From JAZSQZ01 sp045538175 (GTDB lineage Bacteria; Bacillota; Clostridia; Christensenellales; UBA1242), in assembly GCA_045538175.1 (NCBI GenBank), contig JAZSQZ010000147.1, forward strand, positions 22,547 through 86,546: a stretch of 64,000 bases of DNA. The letters are read 5' to 3'. A model generated the notes under the pieces. That model was not told where the DNA came from and searched no databases. It worked only from the letters and a program-made list of their open reading frames with translations. The position numbers and the translations under genes were made by a program. This document shows, one piece after another, positions 54,187 through 62,889 of this stretch (within the stretch, counting starts at the first letter, position 1; each line of letters opens with the position of its first letter).

Positions 54187-55277
54187 TGGAAGAAAAAGAA
54201 ACAATTGTTGTAGGTATGAGTGGAGGAGTTGATAGCTCCGTTGCAGCCTTGCTTTTAAAAGAGCAGGGCTATAATGTTATTGGCCTTTTTATGAACAATT
54301 GGGAAGAAAAAGACGATACCGGTGTTTGTACAGCAACAGAAGACTTTTCAGATGTTAGAAGGGTTTGTGATAATATAGGTATGCCATATTATTCTGTTAA
54401 CTTTGCAAAAGAATATTGGGATAGAGTTTTTACTTACTTTTTAGACGAATATAAAAATAGTAGAACTCCAAACCCTGATGTATTGTGTAACAGAGAAATA
54501 AAGTTTGGACCTTTTTTGGAACACGCTTTAATGATGGGTGCAGATAAGATTGCAACAGGGCATTATGCAAAAGTATATGAAAAAGACGGCAAATTTTATC
54601 TTGCAAAGTCAAAAGATAAAAACAAAGACCAAAGTTATTTTTTAAATCAATTAAATCAATATCAATTATCAAAAGTTATATTTCCCCTAAGTGATATCGA
54701 TTCTAAAACAGAAGTTAGAGATATTGCAATTAAGCACAACTTAAAAACTGCTACAAAAAAAGATAGCACAGGCGTATGTTTTATAGGGGAGAGAAACTTT
54801 AAACAATTTTTGCAAAACTATCTTCCAGCAAAGTCTGGCGATATTGTTGATGAAGAAGGCAATGTTGTAGGAAAACACGATGGTGTTATGTTTTATACCT
54901 TAGGGCAAAGAAAAGGTTTAAACATCGGTGGAAAAAGTGGTGGCAATGGCGAGAGATGGTTTGTTATTGATAAAGATGTTAAAAACAATCGCCTAATTGT
55001 AACTCAAGGTGAAGATGATAAACTTTATAGCGTAGGTCTTGTGGCAGACAGTATGAATTGGATTCCTGAAAGACCAAAACAAAACAAGTTTGAGTGCTTT
55101 GCTAAATTTAGATATCGCCAACCAGACCAAAAAGTTGAAGTTGAGTTAGATGGAGAAATTGTAAATGTTAAGTTTGCTGAAAAACAAAGGGCAGTTACTC
55201 CAGGTCAATTTGTTGTTTTTTATGATGAGAAAGAAAACTGTTTGGGTGGTGGAATAATTCAAAAGGTTATAAAATAG
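54186..55277 (+). CDS. mnmA: tRNA-specific 2-thiouridylase MnmA
   Basis: 363 residues. Thiolates U34 of tRNA(Lys/Glu/Gln). PP-loop '[10 protein letters not shown]' at about 9-18, '[13 protein letters not shown]' with the first catalytic cysteine, 'TGHYAKV', '[10 protein letters not shown]' and '[12 protein letters not shown]' with the second cysteine. The C-terminal beta-barrel ('[13 protein letters not shown]') is complete. It starts with GTG overlapping the upstream stop by one base. Standard length. Confidence 0.96.
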   Translation: MEEKETIVVGMSGGVDSSVAALLLKEQGYNVIGLFMNNWEEKDDTGVCTATEDFSDVRRVCDNIGMPYYSVNFAKEYWDRVFTYFLDEYKNSRTPNPDVLCNREIKFGPFLEHALMMGADKIATGHYAKVYEKDGKFYLAKSKDKNKDQSYFLNQLNQYQLSKVIFPLSDIDSKTEVRDIAIKHNLKTATKKDSTGVCFIGERNFKQFLQNYLPAKSGDIVDEEGNVVGKHDGVMFYTLGQRKGLNIGGKSGGNGERWFVIDKDVKNNRLIVTQGEDDKLYSVGLVADSMNWIPERPKQNKFECFAKFRYRQPDQKVEVELDGEIVNVKFAEKQRAVTPGQFVVFYDEKENCLGGGIIQKVIK

Positions 55278-55285
55278 CAAAATTT

Positions 55286-55324
55286 AAACGGAAAACATAT
55301 TATAAATGTGGTTTCCGTTTTTTT
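55286..55324 (+). terminator. Intrinsic terminator of mnmA enclosing the next start codon
   Basis: AAACGGAAA (55286-55294) pairs with TTTCCGTTT (55312-55320), followed by TTTTATTT. The 17-nt loop contains the GTG start codon (55308) of the next gene. Confidence 0.75.
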
Positions 55325-55847
55325 ATTTGTCTTTGCTATATCTATTGATGCTTTTTCACTTGCAATAGGTTTTGGAATAAAAGGCTTAAAGTTTAAATTT
55401 TTAGATTGTATATTTATAAATGTTATAAACAGTTTTTTTCTGTTTGTTTCTATTTTGTTGTCAAGAAGTGTTTTTTCGTTTTTAGATGTAAACAATATAT
55501 CAACAATCGGTTGTTGTTTTTTGTTTTTGCTTGGGGTGTTTAATCTTATAAATTACTTCTTAAGTAAAACTCAAAAAGAGATATATTTTAATAAAAAACA
55601 AAAAACAGTTGATAAGTTGTCTATAACTGCTTTGCTTTGTATTGAAAGTGTTGTGTCTGGATTTAGTATGCTTGCTTTTGATGGAAGCATAATTACACTT
55701 GTTTTTTTGTCTTTTGTTTTGCATACTATGTTTTTGTTTTTGGGGCTAAAATGGGGTAAAAATGTGGCTAAAGACACAAATATTAACACGGAGTGGTTGT
55801 CGGGTGTTATATTTATTTTGCTTGCGATAAGCAAAATATTTGGCTAA
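55308..55847 (+). CDS. MntP/YtaF-family membrane protein
   Basis: 179 residues, about six membrane helices. The N-terminal 'AISIDAFSLAIGFGIKGLKF' and the mid-protein 'LCIESVVSGFSM' form the two-fold repeat of MntP-like proteins. 'FGIKGLK' fits the sporulation-linked YtaF subgroup better than manganese exporter MntP, but this is not decisive. The only usable start is GTG at 55308, inside the loop of the mnmA terminator; no ATG/GTG/TTG occurs later before the first motif. The frame is the same as mnmA, ten codons after its TAG. There is no ribosome-binding site. Confidence 0.82.
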   Translation: MVSVFLFVFAISIDAFSLAIGFGIKGLKFKFLDCIFINVINSFFLFVSILLSRSVFSFLDVNNISTIGCCFLFLLGVFNLINYFLSKTQKEIYFNKKQKTVDKLSITALLCIESVVSGFSMLAFDGSIITLVFLSFVLHTMFLFLGLKWGKNVAKDTNINTEWLSGVIFILLAISKIFG

Positions 55848-55861
55848 GTTTTTAAAATGTT

Positions 55862-55896
55862 TTGAAGTTGTTGCTTATTTTGGTATAATAAAACAT
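55862..55896 (+). promoter_or_regulatory. Promoter of the YigZ-family gene, predicted leaderless
   Basis: TTGAAG (55862-55867), 16 nt, TATAAT (55884-55889), then 7 nt before the ATG at 55897. No ribosome-binding site. The sequence starting at the -10 box (TATAATAAAAC) repeats that of the lgt promoter. Confidence 0.65.
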
Positions 55897-56523
55897 ATGT
55901 TAGAAAAGATAAACACAGTTAAAGAAGTTTTTAAATATCAATATCTTATAAGTAAATCAAAATTTATAGCATATGTTTATCCTTTTGATGAAGGGGATAA
56001 GGTTGATACAATTTTGACTGCTCTTAAAAAAGAAGAAAAAGGGGCAACACATTATTGCTATGGGTTTAAGTACTTAAAAGGGCTAAGTAAACTAAAACTC
56101 GAAAAAGATACAAACGATTTTGTAACAGGTTATAGTGATGATGGAGAGCCTACAGGTACGGCAGGTATGCAAATACTTAAAGCAATAAGCGAAGTAAGTG
56201 CAACAAATGTCTTAATAATTGTTGTAAGGTATTTTGGTGGAATAAAACTTGGCGTAGGTGGATTAGGCAGGGCGTATAAACTTGTAGCTGATGAAGTTTT
56301 AAAAAACTTAAGCGAGTTTGAAATTAAAAACGTAATAAAAATGTCTTTATCATACTCAAATTTTGAAAAACTAAAAGCAACAAGGGGCAGTGAGTTTGTT
56401 GTTGACAATGTTGAGTATGGGGAAGCAGTTGATGCTGTAATCTGTGCAAATCAAACACTAAACCTTGAAAAAGTTATGGGTGATATTGATTTTGAAGTTT
56501 TGGGTAAAAGGTACGAGAAATGA
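55897..56523 (+). CDS. YigZ/IMPACT family protein
   Basis: 208 residues. UPF0029/Impact N-terminal domain ('SKFIAYVYPF', 'ATHYCYGFKY', 'DDGEPTGTAGMQIL', 'VVRYFGGIKLGVGGLGRAY') and a C-terminal DUF1949-like domain. Bacterial members have a ferredoxin-like fold and no settled role. An in-frame start at 55840 would place the promoter within the gene; the ATG at 55897 matches the family N-terminus. It overlaps recX by 4 nt (ATGA). Confidence 0.92.
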   Translation: MLEKINTVKEVFKYQYLISKSKFIAYVYPFDEGDKVDTILTALKKEEKGATHYCYGFKYLKGLSKLKLEKDTNDFVTGYSDDGEPTGTAGMQILKAISEVSATNVLIIVVRYFGGIKLGVGGLGRAYKLVADEVLKNLSEFEIKNVIKMSLSYSNFEKLKATRGSEFVVDNVEYGEAVDAVICANQTLNLEKVMGDIDFEVLGKRYEK

Positions 56524-57149
56524 TAATAACTCAAATTGAGCAACAAAAAAGAGATAAAGAAAGGGTAAACATATATGTAGATGGTGTTTTTTATTGTGGA
56601 CTTAATATGGAAACAATAATTAAGCACAAACTAAAAGTTGGATTAGATGTTGAAAAAGAATTTCTAGACACTATACAACTTGATAGCGAAAAACAAACAG
56701 CTCTAAACAAAGCAGTAAAATACATATCAAAAACAATGAAAACACAAAAACAAGTTGTTGATTATCTAAAAGGTAAAGGTTATGTTTTTCAAGTTATCAA
56801 CTTTGTTTTAGAAAAATTAAAAGAATATAATTTTGTTGATGATGAAACATATGTTAACTTGTATATAAAGCAAGGCACAAATTCAAAAGGTAAAAGGCGT
56901 TTACAGTTTGAATTGAAAAACAAGGGCATTGATGAAAAACTTGTTATGGAAAAGGTTGCAGAAATTGAAACCGATAGAGAAACAGCCCTAAGCCTTGGAG
57001 AGAAATTTTTACAAAGAAAAACAGTAGACGAAAAAACTAGAGAAAAGTTGTTTAGGTTTTTATCATATCGTGGTTTTGCTGTTGATGATATTATGTATGT
57101 TGTAAGGACATTGCTTAAAGGAGAAGATGATTATGATGGTAGGAATTGA
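56520..57149 (+). CDS. recX: Regulatory protein RecX
   Basis: 209 residues, larger than short RecX proteins but normal for Firmicutes. N-terminal 'ITQIEQQKRDKERVNIYVDG' is a typical extension. Three-helix repeats follow: 'KAVKYISKTMKTQKQVVDYL', 'FVDDETYVNLYIKQGTNSKGKRRLQFEL' (split) and 'FLSYRGFAVDDIMYVVRTL'. It modulates RecA filaments. It overlaps the acpS start. Confidence 0.9.
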   Translation: MIITQIEQQKRDKERVNIYVDGVFYCGLNMETIIKHKLKVGLDVEKEFLDTIQLDSEKQTALNKAVKYISKTMKTQKQVVDYLKGKGYVFQVINFVLEKLKEYNFVDDETYVNLYIKQGTNSKGKRRLQFELKNKGIDEKLVMEKVAEIETDRETALSLGEKFLQRKTVDEKTREKLFRFLSYRGFAVDDIMYVVRTLLKGEDDYDGRN

Positions 57150-57495
57150 TATTATAGAAATTGAAAGAATCAAAAGTATGGCTGAAAATGACATAAGGTT
57201 AAGCTCTCTTTTTACCGAAAAAGAAATCAAGTATTTCAATAAGTATAAGCACAGGGAAACACATGTGGCTGGGGGCTTTTGTGCCAAAGAGGCCGTTTCT
57301 AAGGCCTTAAAAACGGGGTTTAATGGTAAAGTTCTTCCAAGAGAGATAGAAATCTTGCATAAAGACACAGGTGCGCCATATGTTGTCCTAAGGGGTGGTG
57401 CAAAGGAAGTTTTTGAAGGTTTGGGATTAACTAATATTGATATAAGCATCTCACACGATAAAGAAAAAGCAACAGCAATTTGTATTGTTGAATAA
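57133..57495 (+). CDS. acpS: Holo-[acyl-carrier-protein] synthase
   Basis: 120 residues. Transfers 4'-phosphopantetheine to ACP. 'VGIDIIEIERIKS' holds the magnesium Asp, and 'GGFCAKEAVSKAL' the conserved Glu/Lys. 'GAPYVVLRGGAKEVF' and 'DISISHDKEKATAICIVE' complete the fold. Three ATGs (57127, 57133, 57136) are possible; 57133 has the best spacing to GGAG. It overlaps recX by 17 nt. Confidence 0.94.
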   Translation: MMVGIDIIEIERIKSMAENDIRLSSLFTEKEIKYFNKYKHRETHVAGGFCAKEAVSKALKTGFNGKVLPREIEILHKDTGAPYVVLRGGAKEVFEGLGLTNIDISISHDKEKATAICIVE

Positions 57496-57504
57496 TAAAT
57501 AAAC

Positions 57505-57552
57505 AAAAACGGAAAACTAAAAGAGTGATAAAGTTGTCACTCTTTTTTTGTA
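57505..57552 (+). terminator. Intrinsic terminator after acpS
   Basis: AAAGAGTGA and TCACTCTTT can pair around a short AAGTTG-containing loop (about 57518-57545), followed by TTTT. Confidence 0.85.
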
Positions 57553-57579
57553 TAAAAATTTTTGTTTAGGGGTAGAATT

Positions 57580-57753
57580 ATGGATATAAAACAAAACAAG
57601 ATTGTTGCTTTGAACAATTTTTGTGAGCACTCGCATAAGATAAAAAGTGAAGAAGAAAATTTAAAGAATTGCTTTTGTGAAATTACAAATGGAAACTTTT
57701 CTATAAAAGGTGTCCATATTTTAAAAAGCGAAGAATTATCTTTTAAGGAGTGA
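57580..57753 (+). CDS. Small ORF before mazF, possible antitoxin
   Basis: 57 residues, mildly acidic, no family recognised; it has three cysteines and a '[16 protein letters not shown]' stretch. AGGGG precedes the ATG, and one base separates its stop from the mazF start, so the two are translated together. It does not show the ribbon-helix-helix pattern of the usual MazE/NdoAI antitoxin. An antitoxin role is only suggested by position. Confidence 0.7.
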   Translation: MDIKQNKIVALNNFCEHSHKIKSEEENLKNCFCEITNGNFSIKGVHILKSEELSFKE

Positions 57754-57754
57754 G

Positions 57755-58099
57755 ATGGAAATAAAAAGGGGAGACCTATATTATGCTGATTTAAGTCCCG
57801 TTGTGGGAAGCGAGCAAGGGGGAATTAGGCCCATACTTGTTGTGCAAAATGATGTTGGAAATAAATATAGTCCTACAATAATTGCAGCAGCAATTACAAG
57901 TAAACTAAACAAGGCAAAACTTCCTACACATATTGAACTTAGTGCAAAAATTTATGGACTTGAAAAAGATTCAGTTGTGTTACTCGAGCAAATAAGGACG
58001 CTTGATAAAAAAAGACTAAAAGCAAAAATAGGCGAACTTGAAAACTTTAAGATGAGTGAAGTAAATAGGGCAATGATGATAAGTTTGGGGGTCATTTAA
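57755..58099 (+). CDS. mazF: MazF/NdoA-type mRNA endoribonuclease
   Basis: 114 residues. PemK/MazF fold with family motifs: '[21 protein letters not shown]' split as N-terminal strand and loop, 'RPILVVQND' with the catalytic Arg, '[18 protein letters not shown]' with the Thr/Ser site, and '[14 protein letters not shown]'. Firmicutes NdoA cleaves mRNA at UACAU-type sites. AAGGAG precedes the ATG. It ends in a terminator. Confidence 0.94.
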   Translation: MEIKRGDLYYADLSPVVGSEQGGIRPILVVQNDVGNKYSPTIIAAAITSKLNKAKLPTHIELSAKIYGLEKDSVVLLEQIRTLDKKRLKAKIGELENFKMSEVNRAMMISLGVI

Positions 58100-58124
58100 A
58101 AGAAACAGTTTGTTTCTTTTTTTT
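58099..58124 (+). terminator. Intrinsic terminator of mazF
   Basis: AGAAACA-GTT-TGTTTCT followed by TTTTTTTA. Confidence 0.88.
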
Positions 58125-58166
58125 ACAAAAAAATTTTAATTTGTTTATTTAGTTTAAAAAAATAGT

Positions 58167-58201
58167 TTGAAAATATAGTTAATACATAGTATAATAAAAC
58201 T
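58167..58201 (+). promoter_or_regulatory. Promoter of lgt, predicted leaderless
   Basis: TTGAAA (58167-58172), exactly 17 nt, TATAAT (58190-58195), then 6 nt before the lgt ATG at 58202. Near-perfect consensus and no ribosome-binding site. Confidence 0.72.
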
Positions 58202-58999
58202 ATGGCAAATGGAAGTATGTTTTTGGTAAGCCAAGGTTTTAGTTTGTTTGGCTTAGAAATAAAATGGTATGGTCTAATTATGGCTATTGCTATGGTCTGT
58301 GGATTGCTTAATGCTTTTTGGATTTGTAAAATAAAAAATTACAACAAAAATATGCCTATAGACCTTGTTATTGCAGCAATACCTTGTGCTCTTGTAGGTG
58401 CAAGGCTTTATTATTGCATCTTTCACGGTGTAAGCAGTTTTTGGGAAATATTCGAAGTTTGGAAAGGTGGTATGGCAATCTATGGTGGAGTCATCGGTGG
58501 TTTCCTTGGGATTTGTCTATGCTGTTTAATTAAAAAATACCCATTAGCACAGGCTTGTGATGTTGCAGCACCTTGTTTAATTTTGGGGCAAGGTATTGGA
58601 AGAATAGGTTGTTATTTTGCAGGTTGCTGTTATGGAATTGAAGTTGTAAACGAAGCACATCAATGGTTCCCACTTAGTGTTCAAATCGGTGGTCATTGGC
58701 ACTATTCAACATTCTTTTATGAAAGTTTCTTTGACCTAATTGGTTATGCTGTTCTTATGGTTATTGTAAGCAAAACAAAACCTTATGGTATTACTGTGGC
58801 ATCATATTTGATGTATTATGGGGTAGTTCGTGCAATTATTGAAGGTTTTAGGGGCGATAGTTTGTATTTGTTCGGTACAGGTATTAGAGTTTCGCAAGCA
58901 CTTTCTATACTCCTTATTGCAGTAGGACTTGCTATTCTTATAACGGTTGTTGTCTTAGACAAAAAGAAGAAAAAGGCAGGTAATATTAGCAATGAATAA
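58202..58999 (+). CDS. lgt: Prolipoprotein diacylglyceryl transferase
   Basis: 265 residues, about seven membrane helices. Adds diacylglycerol to the lipobox cysteine of lipoproteins. 'IKWYGLIMAIA', 'GARLYYCIF', 'GGMAIYGGVIGG' and the signature 'GQGIGRIGCYFAGCCYG' are present. At least two predicted lipoproteins in this window would be its substrates. Predicted leaderless mRNA. It overlaps the next gene by 8 nt. Confidence 0.96.
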   Translation: MANGSMFLVSQGFSLFGLEIKWYGLIMAIAMVCGLLNAFWICKIKNYNKNMPIDLVIAAIPCALVGARLYYCIFHGVSSFWEIFEVWKGGMAIYGGVIGGFLGICLCCLIKKYPLAQACDVAAPCLILGQGIGRIGCYFAGCCYGIEVVNEAHQWFPLSVQIGGHWHYSTFFYESFFDLIGYAVLMVIVSKTKPYGITVASYLMYYGVVRAIIEGFRGDSLYLFGTGIRVSQALSILLIAVGLAILITVVVLDKKKKKAGNISNE

Positions 59000-59795
59000 T
59001 TTTACAATTATAAAAAGGGGCTATAGTCAACTTGAAGTTGATAACTACATAAGCCGAATCAAAAATGATTATGAAACAAAGTTGTCTGAGCAAAAAGACA
59101 GAATCTTTTATCTTAAAGACCAACTTGATAAAATAACAAATTCAAGTGACAACGAACTTATGACTTCGCTTGTAAGTGCAGTTGAGCACGCAAAGCTTAT
59201 TGAAAACAGTTCAAAAAATATTTACGAACTTGAAACAAAACGACTTGAACTTTTGTATAGCAAAATGGAAGAAAAGTTAGATAATAGTGGTCCTGAAAAC
59301 TACAGCAGACTTAAAAAAGAACTTTTAAAACTTATTGACGACTGCAAACAATCTTTAAAACACAATCTTACAATGCAAAAGCAAAACTTAAGTTCAATAA
59401 ATACGGAAGACCCTGTAAGAAGACTTCTATCAAAAATGATTATGATGAAGAAGGCTGAAAAGGAAAATCCACAAGTCGAAGTTAAAAAAGAAGAAAAACA
59501 ACAACCTAAGGTTGAAGAGAAAAAACCACAACGTGTAGAAAAACCACAACAACAAAAGAAAGTTGAAAGACAAAATGAGTTTTCTGATTTCTTAAAAGAT
59601 GAAAGTGGTGAAGTAGGAAACAACTTTGAAAACATTATGTTTAAAAATGGTGGGAAAAAGCCAAAAACTTATGTTCTTGCAGACCTACATTATCCAACAC
59701 CAAATGAGAGTGGTTTTGACTTAAAAGAAGCTGTAAACCCTAAAGATGATTTAGATGAAATTATGAAAGCTTTTGACTTCTATAATGAAGATTAA
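58992..59795 (+). CDS. DivIVA-like coiled-coil protein
   Basis: 267 residues. N-terminal DivIVA-like start ('KRGYSQLEVDNYISRI', the lipid-binding/turn region) followed by a coiled coil (about 25-130), a Lys/Glu/Gln/Pro-rich disordered linker (about 155-200), and a C-terminal segment with 'YVLADLHYPTPNESG'. Proteins of this type sit at curved membranes at poles and septa and recruit partners. It is coupled to lgt and ends in a terminator. Confidence 0.8.
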   Translation: MNNFTIIKRGYSQLEVDNYISRIKNDYETKLSEQKDRIFYLKDQLDKITNSSDNELMTSLVSAVEHAKLIENSSKNIYELETKRLELLYSKMEEKLDNSGPENYSRLKKELLKLIDDCKQSLKHNLTMQKQNLSSINTEDPVRRLLSKMIMMKKAEKENPQVEVKKEEKQQPKVEEKKPQRVEKPQQQKKVERQNEFSDFLKDESGEVGNNFENIMFKNGGKKPKTYVLADLHYPTPNESGFDLKEAVNPKDDLDEIMKAFDFYNED

Positions 59796-59798
59796 ATT

Positions 59799-59832
59799 TT
59801 AAAACACCTATTAAAAAATAGGTGTTTTTGTT
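59799..59832 (+). terminator. Intrinsic terminator of lgt-divIVA-like
   Basis: AAAACACCTATT-AAAA-AATAGGTGTTTT followed by TTGTTT. Confidence 0.93.
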
Positions 59833-59921
59833 TGCTAAAAATCGTGTTGTAATATATACTATTTTAGTAGAATAAAAAAGTCGATTGGGCCTGATGAAGA
59901 TTTCTTTTTAAGAGGTTTAAT

Positions 59922-62612
59922 ATGCTTCAATTAAAGAATATTTCTAAAACTTATAAAAACAAAGTTGGTGAAGACACTCACGCATTAAGAAGTGTCAGTT
60001 TAACTTTGGAAGATACCGGTATGGTTTTTATTACCGGTGAAAGTGGTTGCGGTAAGTCAACCCTTTTAAACGTGCTTGGTGGGTTAGATACATACACATC
60101 TGGTACATATCTTGTAGAAGGTAGGGATTTTAAGAGATTATCTCCAAGAGATGTTGACGCTTTTAGAAACACTTACCTTGGTTTTGTCTTTCAAGAATAC
60201 AATACCTTAGAGCACTTGACTGTTAAGGAAAATATTGCCTTATCATACGAACTTAAAGGTCTTAATGTAAACGAAGCAGAGATAGAAAAGGCTTTATCAA
60301 GTGTTGGTCTTAAAAATTTCTTAGATAGATATCCAAATGAGATTAGTATCGGTCAAAAGCAAAGGGTTTCTATTGCAAGGGCTTTGATTAAAAGGCCTAG
60401 AATTTTGCTTGCTGATGAACCAACTGCTGCAATTGACAAAAGAGCAAGTGAACAAATTTGGAGACTTTTAAAAGAACTTTCAAAAACAAGACTTGTTATC
60501 GTCACAAACCACGATCACGGTGTTGCAGAAAGATATGCTGATAGAATCATTACCTTAGAAGATGGTAGAATTGTTGAAGATAGAGATTTAAAATATGAAC
60601 CACAAGTTATTATGAGTGGTAATGTATTGAAAATTCCTGCTGGTGGAAAACTTACCGAAGAAAATTTCGACCATATCAATAATTACGCAAAAGATTCACT
60701 TAGAAAACCTACATATGTTTGTTTATACAGAAACAAAAACGATGTTGCAATCTTAAATGCTCCTGCAGTTAAAAAGATTGAAGCAATCGAAAAAGAGAAA
60801 GAAAATGAAATTCCTGCAAGGGAAATAAAAGAGAAGAGAAGTTTTGACCTTGTCAAATCGCAAATGCCAAAGAAAAATATGGCAAGAATGGCTTTCTCAA
60901 ATCTTACAATGAACAAAACAAAAACTGCTTTCACTTTGGTTTTAACAATTGTTGCATTGATTTTCTTTGGTATGTTCTGTGTTTTAAATAACTACAATAC
61001 ATATTCTGCAATTGTTAAAGCATCAATTAAAGATAACTTAAGTTATATGATGATTTCCCATACTGTCGAAGGTATAAAGGATAGGGAATATATTGATGCG
61101 CAGTTCTCCGATAGCAATATTAAAGAAATTTACAAAGCAACAGGTGTTATAACACAAGGTGTTTACACTGTTGATTGGAAAGTAAACTTTAACTCAAACA
61201 CAGAATACAATATCGCAGGTATTGTTAGCGTTTCTTCAAGTACAGAACTTGACCTAATTTATGGTGATGTTCCTGCTGCTGGAAGTTCAGATGTTGTTAT
61301 AAGTGACTATCTTGCAAATATGCTTATCATAAACGGTGGCGTTTCAAATATGGGCGTTTTAACACCTGTAAATGATATGGAAGAACTTGTCAACACTTCA
61401 GGGCTTAAAATTAAGTGTGAAGACGGTGACATTTATTTAAAAGTTGCAGGTATTTATAAAACAGATTACACCTTCTATGACGAAATCGAAAATATCGAAC
61501 AACACGAAGGTTATGCACAAAAATATGAGTTCAATAAACAAAATGTTTATAGTTTAATTTATGCTCCACAAAACTATATCAAAAATCAAGCAAGTGCTAT
61601 GAGCAGAGCAACAGATGTTAGTATCTTCTCAAAATATGACACAACTGCAATTACAGCAGACTCAAGTATTTATAAATACGAAGAATACAAACACGTAAAG
61701 AGAATATTCCCACTTGCAACAGAACAAATTGTAGAACTTGGAAGCAGAGAAGTTGTTATTTCTCTTCCTGTATTCAATAAATTGTTTGTTGAAAATGAAA
61801 TTGACGAACTCCATGCATTTGATTTTGCTGGAATTGATGTAGATGATTATACAACAGCATTCGAGTTATTAAAATCAAGAACAAATGCTGAAAACTTCAC
61901 AATTTCTTTACAAGTATTAGATGATGTTAACTCAACAGCTGAAGAATATGTTGTAAAGGGTGTTTGTGTTGAAGATGGCGAAGATATGTATATGTTTAAC
62001 ACAAACAAATTTACATCAGCAATCGAAGCTTCAGTTTTCCCTGTTAACAGATTGATTGTTTCATTAAATGAATATTCAGAAGGTGAACTTAACACTCTTG
62101 GTAGATTCTTAGATGATAACAATATGGCTTATGTTTCTTCAAACAGTGACCTTATTGATGATTTCTATTATAGATTTAGTGTTTTTGGTGGAACATTCTT
62201 AACTCTTAGTATCTTCCTTGCTTTATTTGCTGCAGTTCTTATTTACAACTTTATCAGTCAAGGAATTGTTGCAAGAAAGAGAGAAATCGGTGTCTTAAGA
62301 GCAATGGGTGCAGGTGTTAAAGATATTGTAACAACTTTCCTTTATGAAGGTTTATATATTATTCTTTCAACATTTGTTGTTACAACCTTACTTCTATTTA
62401 TAATTGTACAAATCGTTAACGCCGTTGTTATGGCTTCACTTGAATTCTCACTTGTTGTCCTTACAATAAATGTTTGGGCTGTTGTTGGAATCTTATTGAT
62501 TGACTTTGTTATTGTTACAATTTCAACACTTATTCCTACAATTAGATATGCTAAAAAACAACCTATTGATATTATCCAAGATAAGAAAAATATCATTGCA
62601 GATAACGGTTAA
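59922..62612 (+). CDS. MacB-like ABC transporter, ATPase-permease fusion
   Basis: 896 residues. The N-terminal ABC ATPase (1-225) has Walker A 'GESGCGKST' at 39-47, Q-loop 'FVFQEYNT', an unusual signature 'ISIGQ' at 141-145 (normally LSGGQ), Walker B 'ILLADE' at 161-166 and H-loop 'VTNHDHG'. After a charged linker, one membrane helix (about 337-360) leads to a large extracytoplasmic domain (about 365-750), then three helices and the FtsX-like cytoplasmic sequence 'RKREIGVLRAMGAG'. This is a type VII (MacB/FtsX) layout, which transmits mechanical force instead of moving small molecules through the membrane. Substrate unknown. AAGAGG precedes the ATG after a leader of about 60 nt. Confidence 0.9.
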   Translation: MLQLKNISKTYKNKVGEDTHALRSVSLTLEDTGMVFITGESGCGKSTLLNVLGGLDTYTSGTYLVEGRDFKRLSPRDVDAFRNTYLGFVFQEYNTLEHLTVKENIALSYELKGLNVNEAEIEKALSSVGLKNFLDRYPNEISIGQKQRVSIARALIKRPRILLADEPTAAIDKRASEQIWRLLKELSKTRLVIVTNHDHGVAERYADRIITLEDGRIVEDRDLKYEPQVIMSGNVLKIPAGGKLTEENFDHINNYAKDSLRKPTYVCLYRNKNDVAILNAPAVKKIEAIEKEKENEIPAREIKEKRSFDLVKSQMPKKNMARMAFSNLTMNKTKTAFTLVLTIVALIFFGMFCVLNNYNTYSAIVKASIKDNLSYMMISHTVEGIKDREYIDAQFSDSNIKEIYKATGVITQGVYTVDWKVNFNSNTEYNIAGIVSVSSSTELDLIYGDVPAAGSSDVVISDYLANMLIINGGVSNMGVLTPVNDMEELVNTSGLKIKCEDGDIYLKVAGIYKTDYTFYDEIENIEQHEGYAQKYEFNKQNVYSLIYAPQNYIKNQASAMSRATDVSIFSKYDTTAITADSSIYKYEEYKHVKRIFPLATEQIVELGSREVVISLPVFNKLFVENEIDELHAFDFAGIDVDDYTTAFELLKSRTNAENFTISLQVLDDVNSTAEEYVVKGVCVEDGEDMYMFNTNKFTSAIEASVFPVNRLIVSLNEYSEGELNTLGRFLDDNNMAYVSSNSDLIDDFYYRFSVFGGTFLTLSIFLALFAAVLIYNFISQGIVARKREIGVLRAMGAGVKDIVTTFLYEGLYIILSTFVVTTLLLFIIVQIVNAVVMASLEFSLVVLTINVWAVVGILLIDFVIVTISTLIPTIRYAKKQPIDIIQDKKNIIADNG

Positions 62613-62619
62613 TAAAAAT

Positions 62620-62652
62620 AAAAAAAGATGTGATAAACACATCTTTTTTTGT
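62620..62652. terminator. Terminator between the ABC transporter and the minus-strand pair
   Basis: AAAGATGTG-ATAAA-CACATCTTT with A-run left and T-run right; works in both directions. Confidence 0.88.
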
Positions 62653-62663
62653 TGTTTTTTTAT

Positions 62664-62882
62664 TTATTCTCTATGTGGAAGATACATCGCAAGTTCGTGT
62701 AAAAGCCCATTTATAAAAAGAAACCTATCATCATCATTTTTTATCAAAGGTAACTCGTATGCTTCGACGATATAGTCATATACATACTGTACATTTTCTT
62801 CGTTTACTTCGCTTATGTTTAGAGCAGGGTATACATTTGCTTCTAAAAAATACCTATATTCATCTTTGTTAAATTCTATCAT
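62664..62882 (-). CDS. Small acidic hypothetical protein
   Basis: 72 residues, soluble, rich in Glu, Asp, Asn and Tyr, with no family recognised ('EFNKDEYRYFLEANVYP', 'FINGLLHELAMYLPHRE'). It starts 7 nt after the larger upstream gene with AGGTGA as ribosome-binding site, so it is co-transcribed with it. Confidence 0.72.
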   Translation of the reverse strand: MIEFNKDEYRYFLEANVYPALNISEVNEENVQYVYDYIVEAYELPLIKNDDDRFLFINGLLHELAMYLPHRE

Positions 62883-62889
62883 ATTTCAC

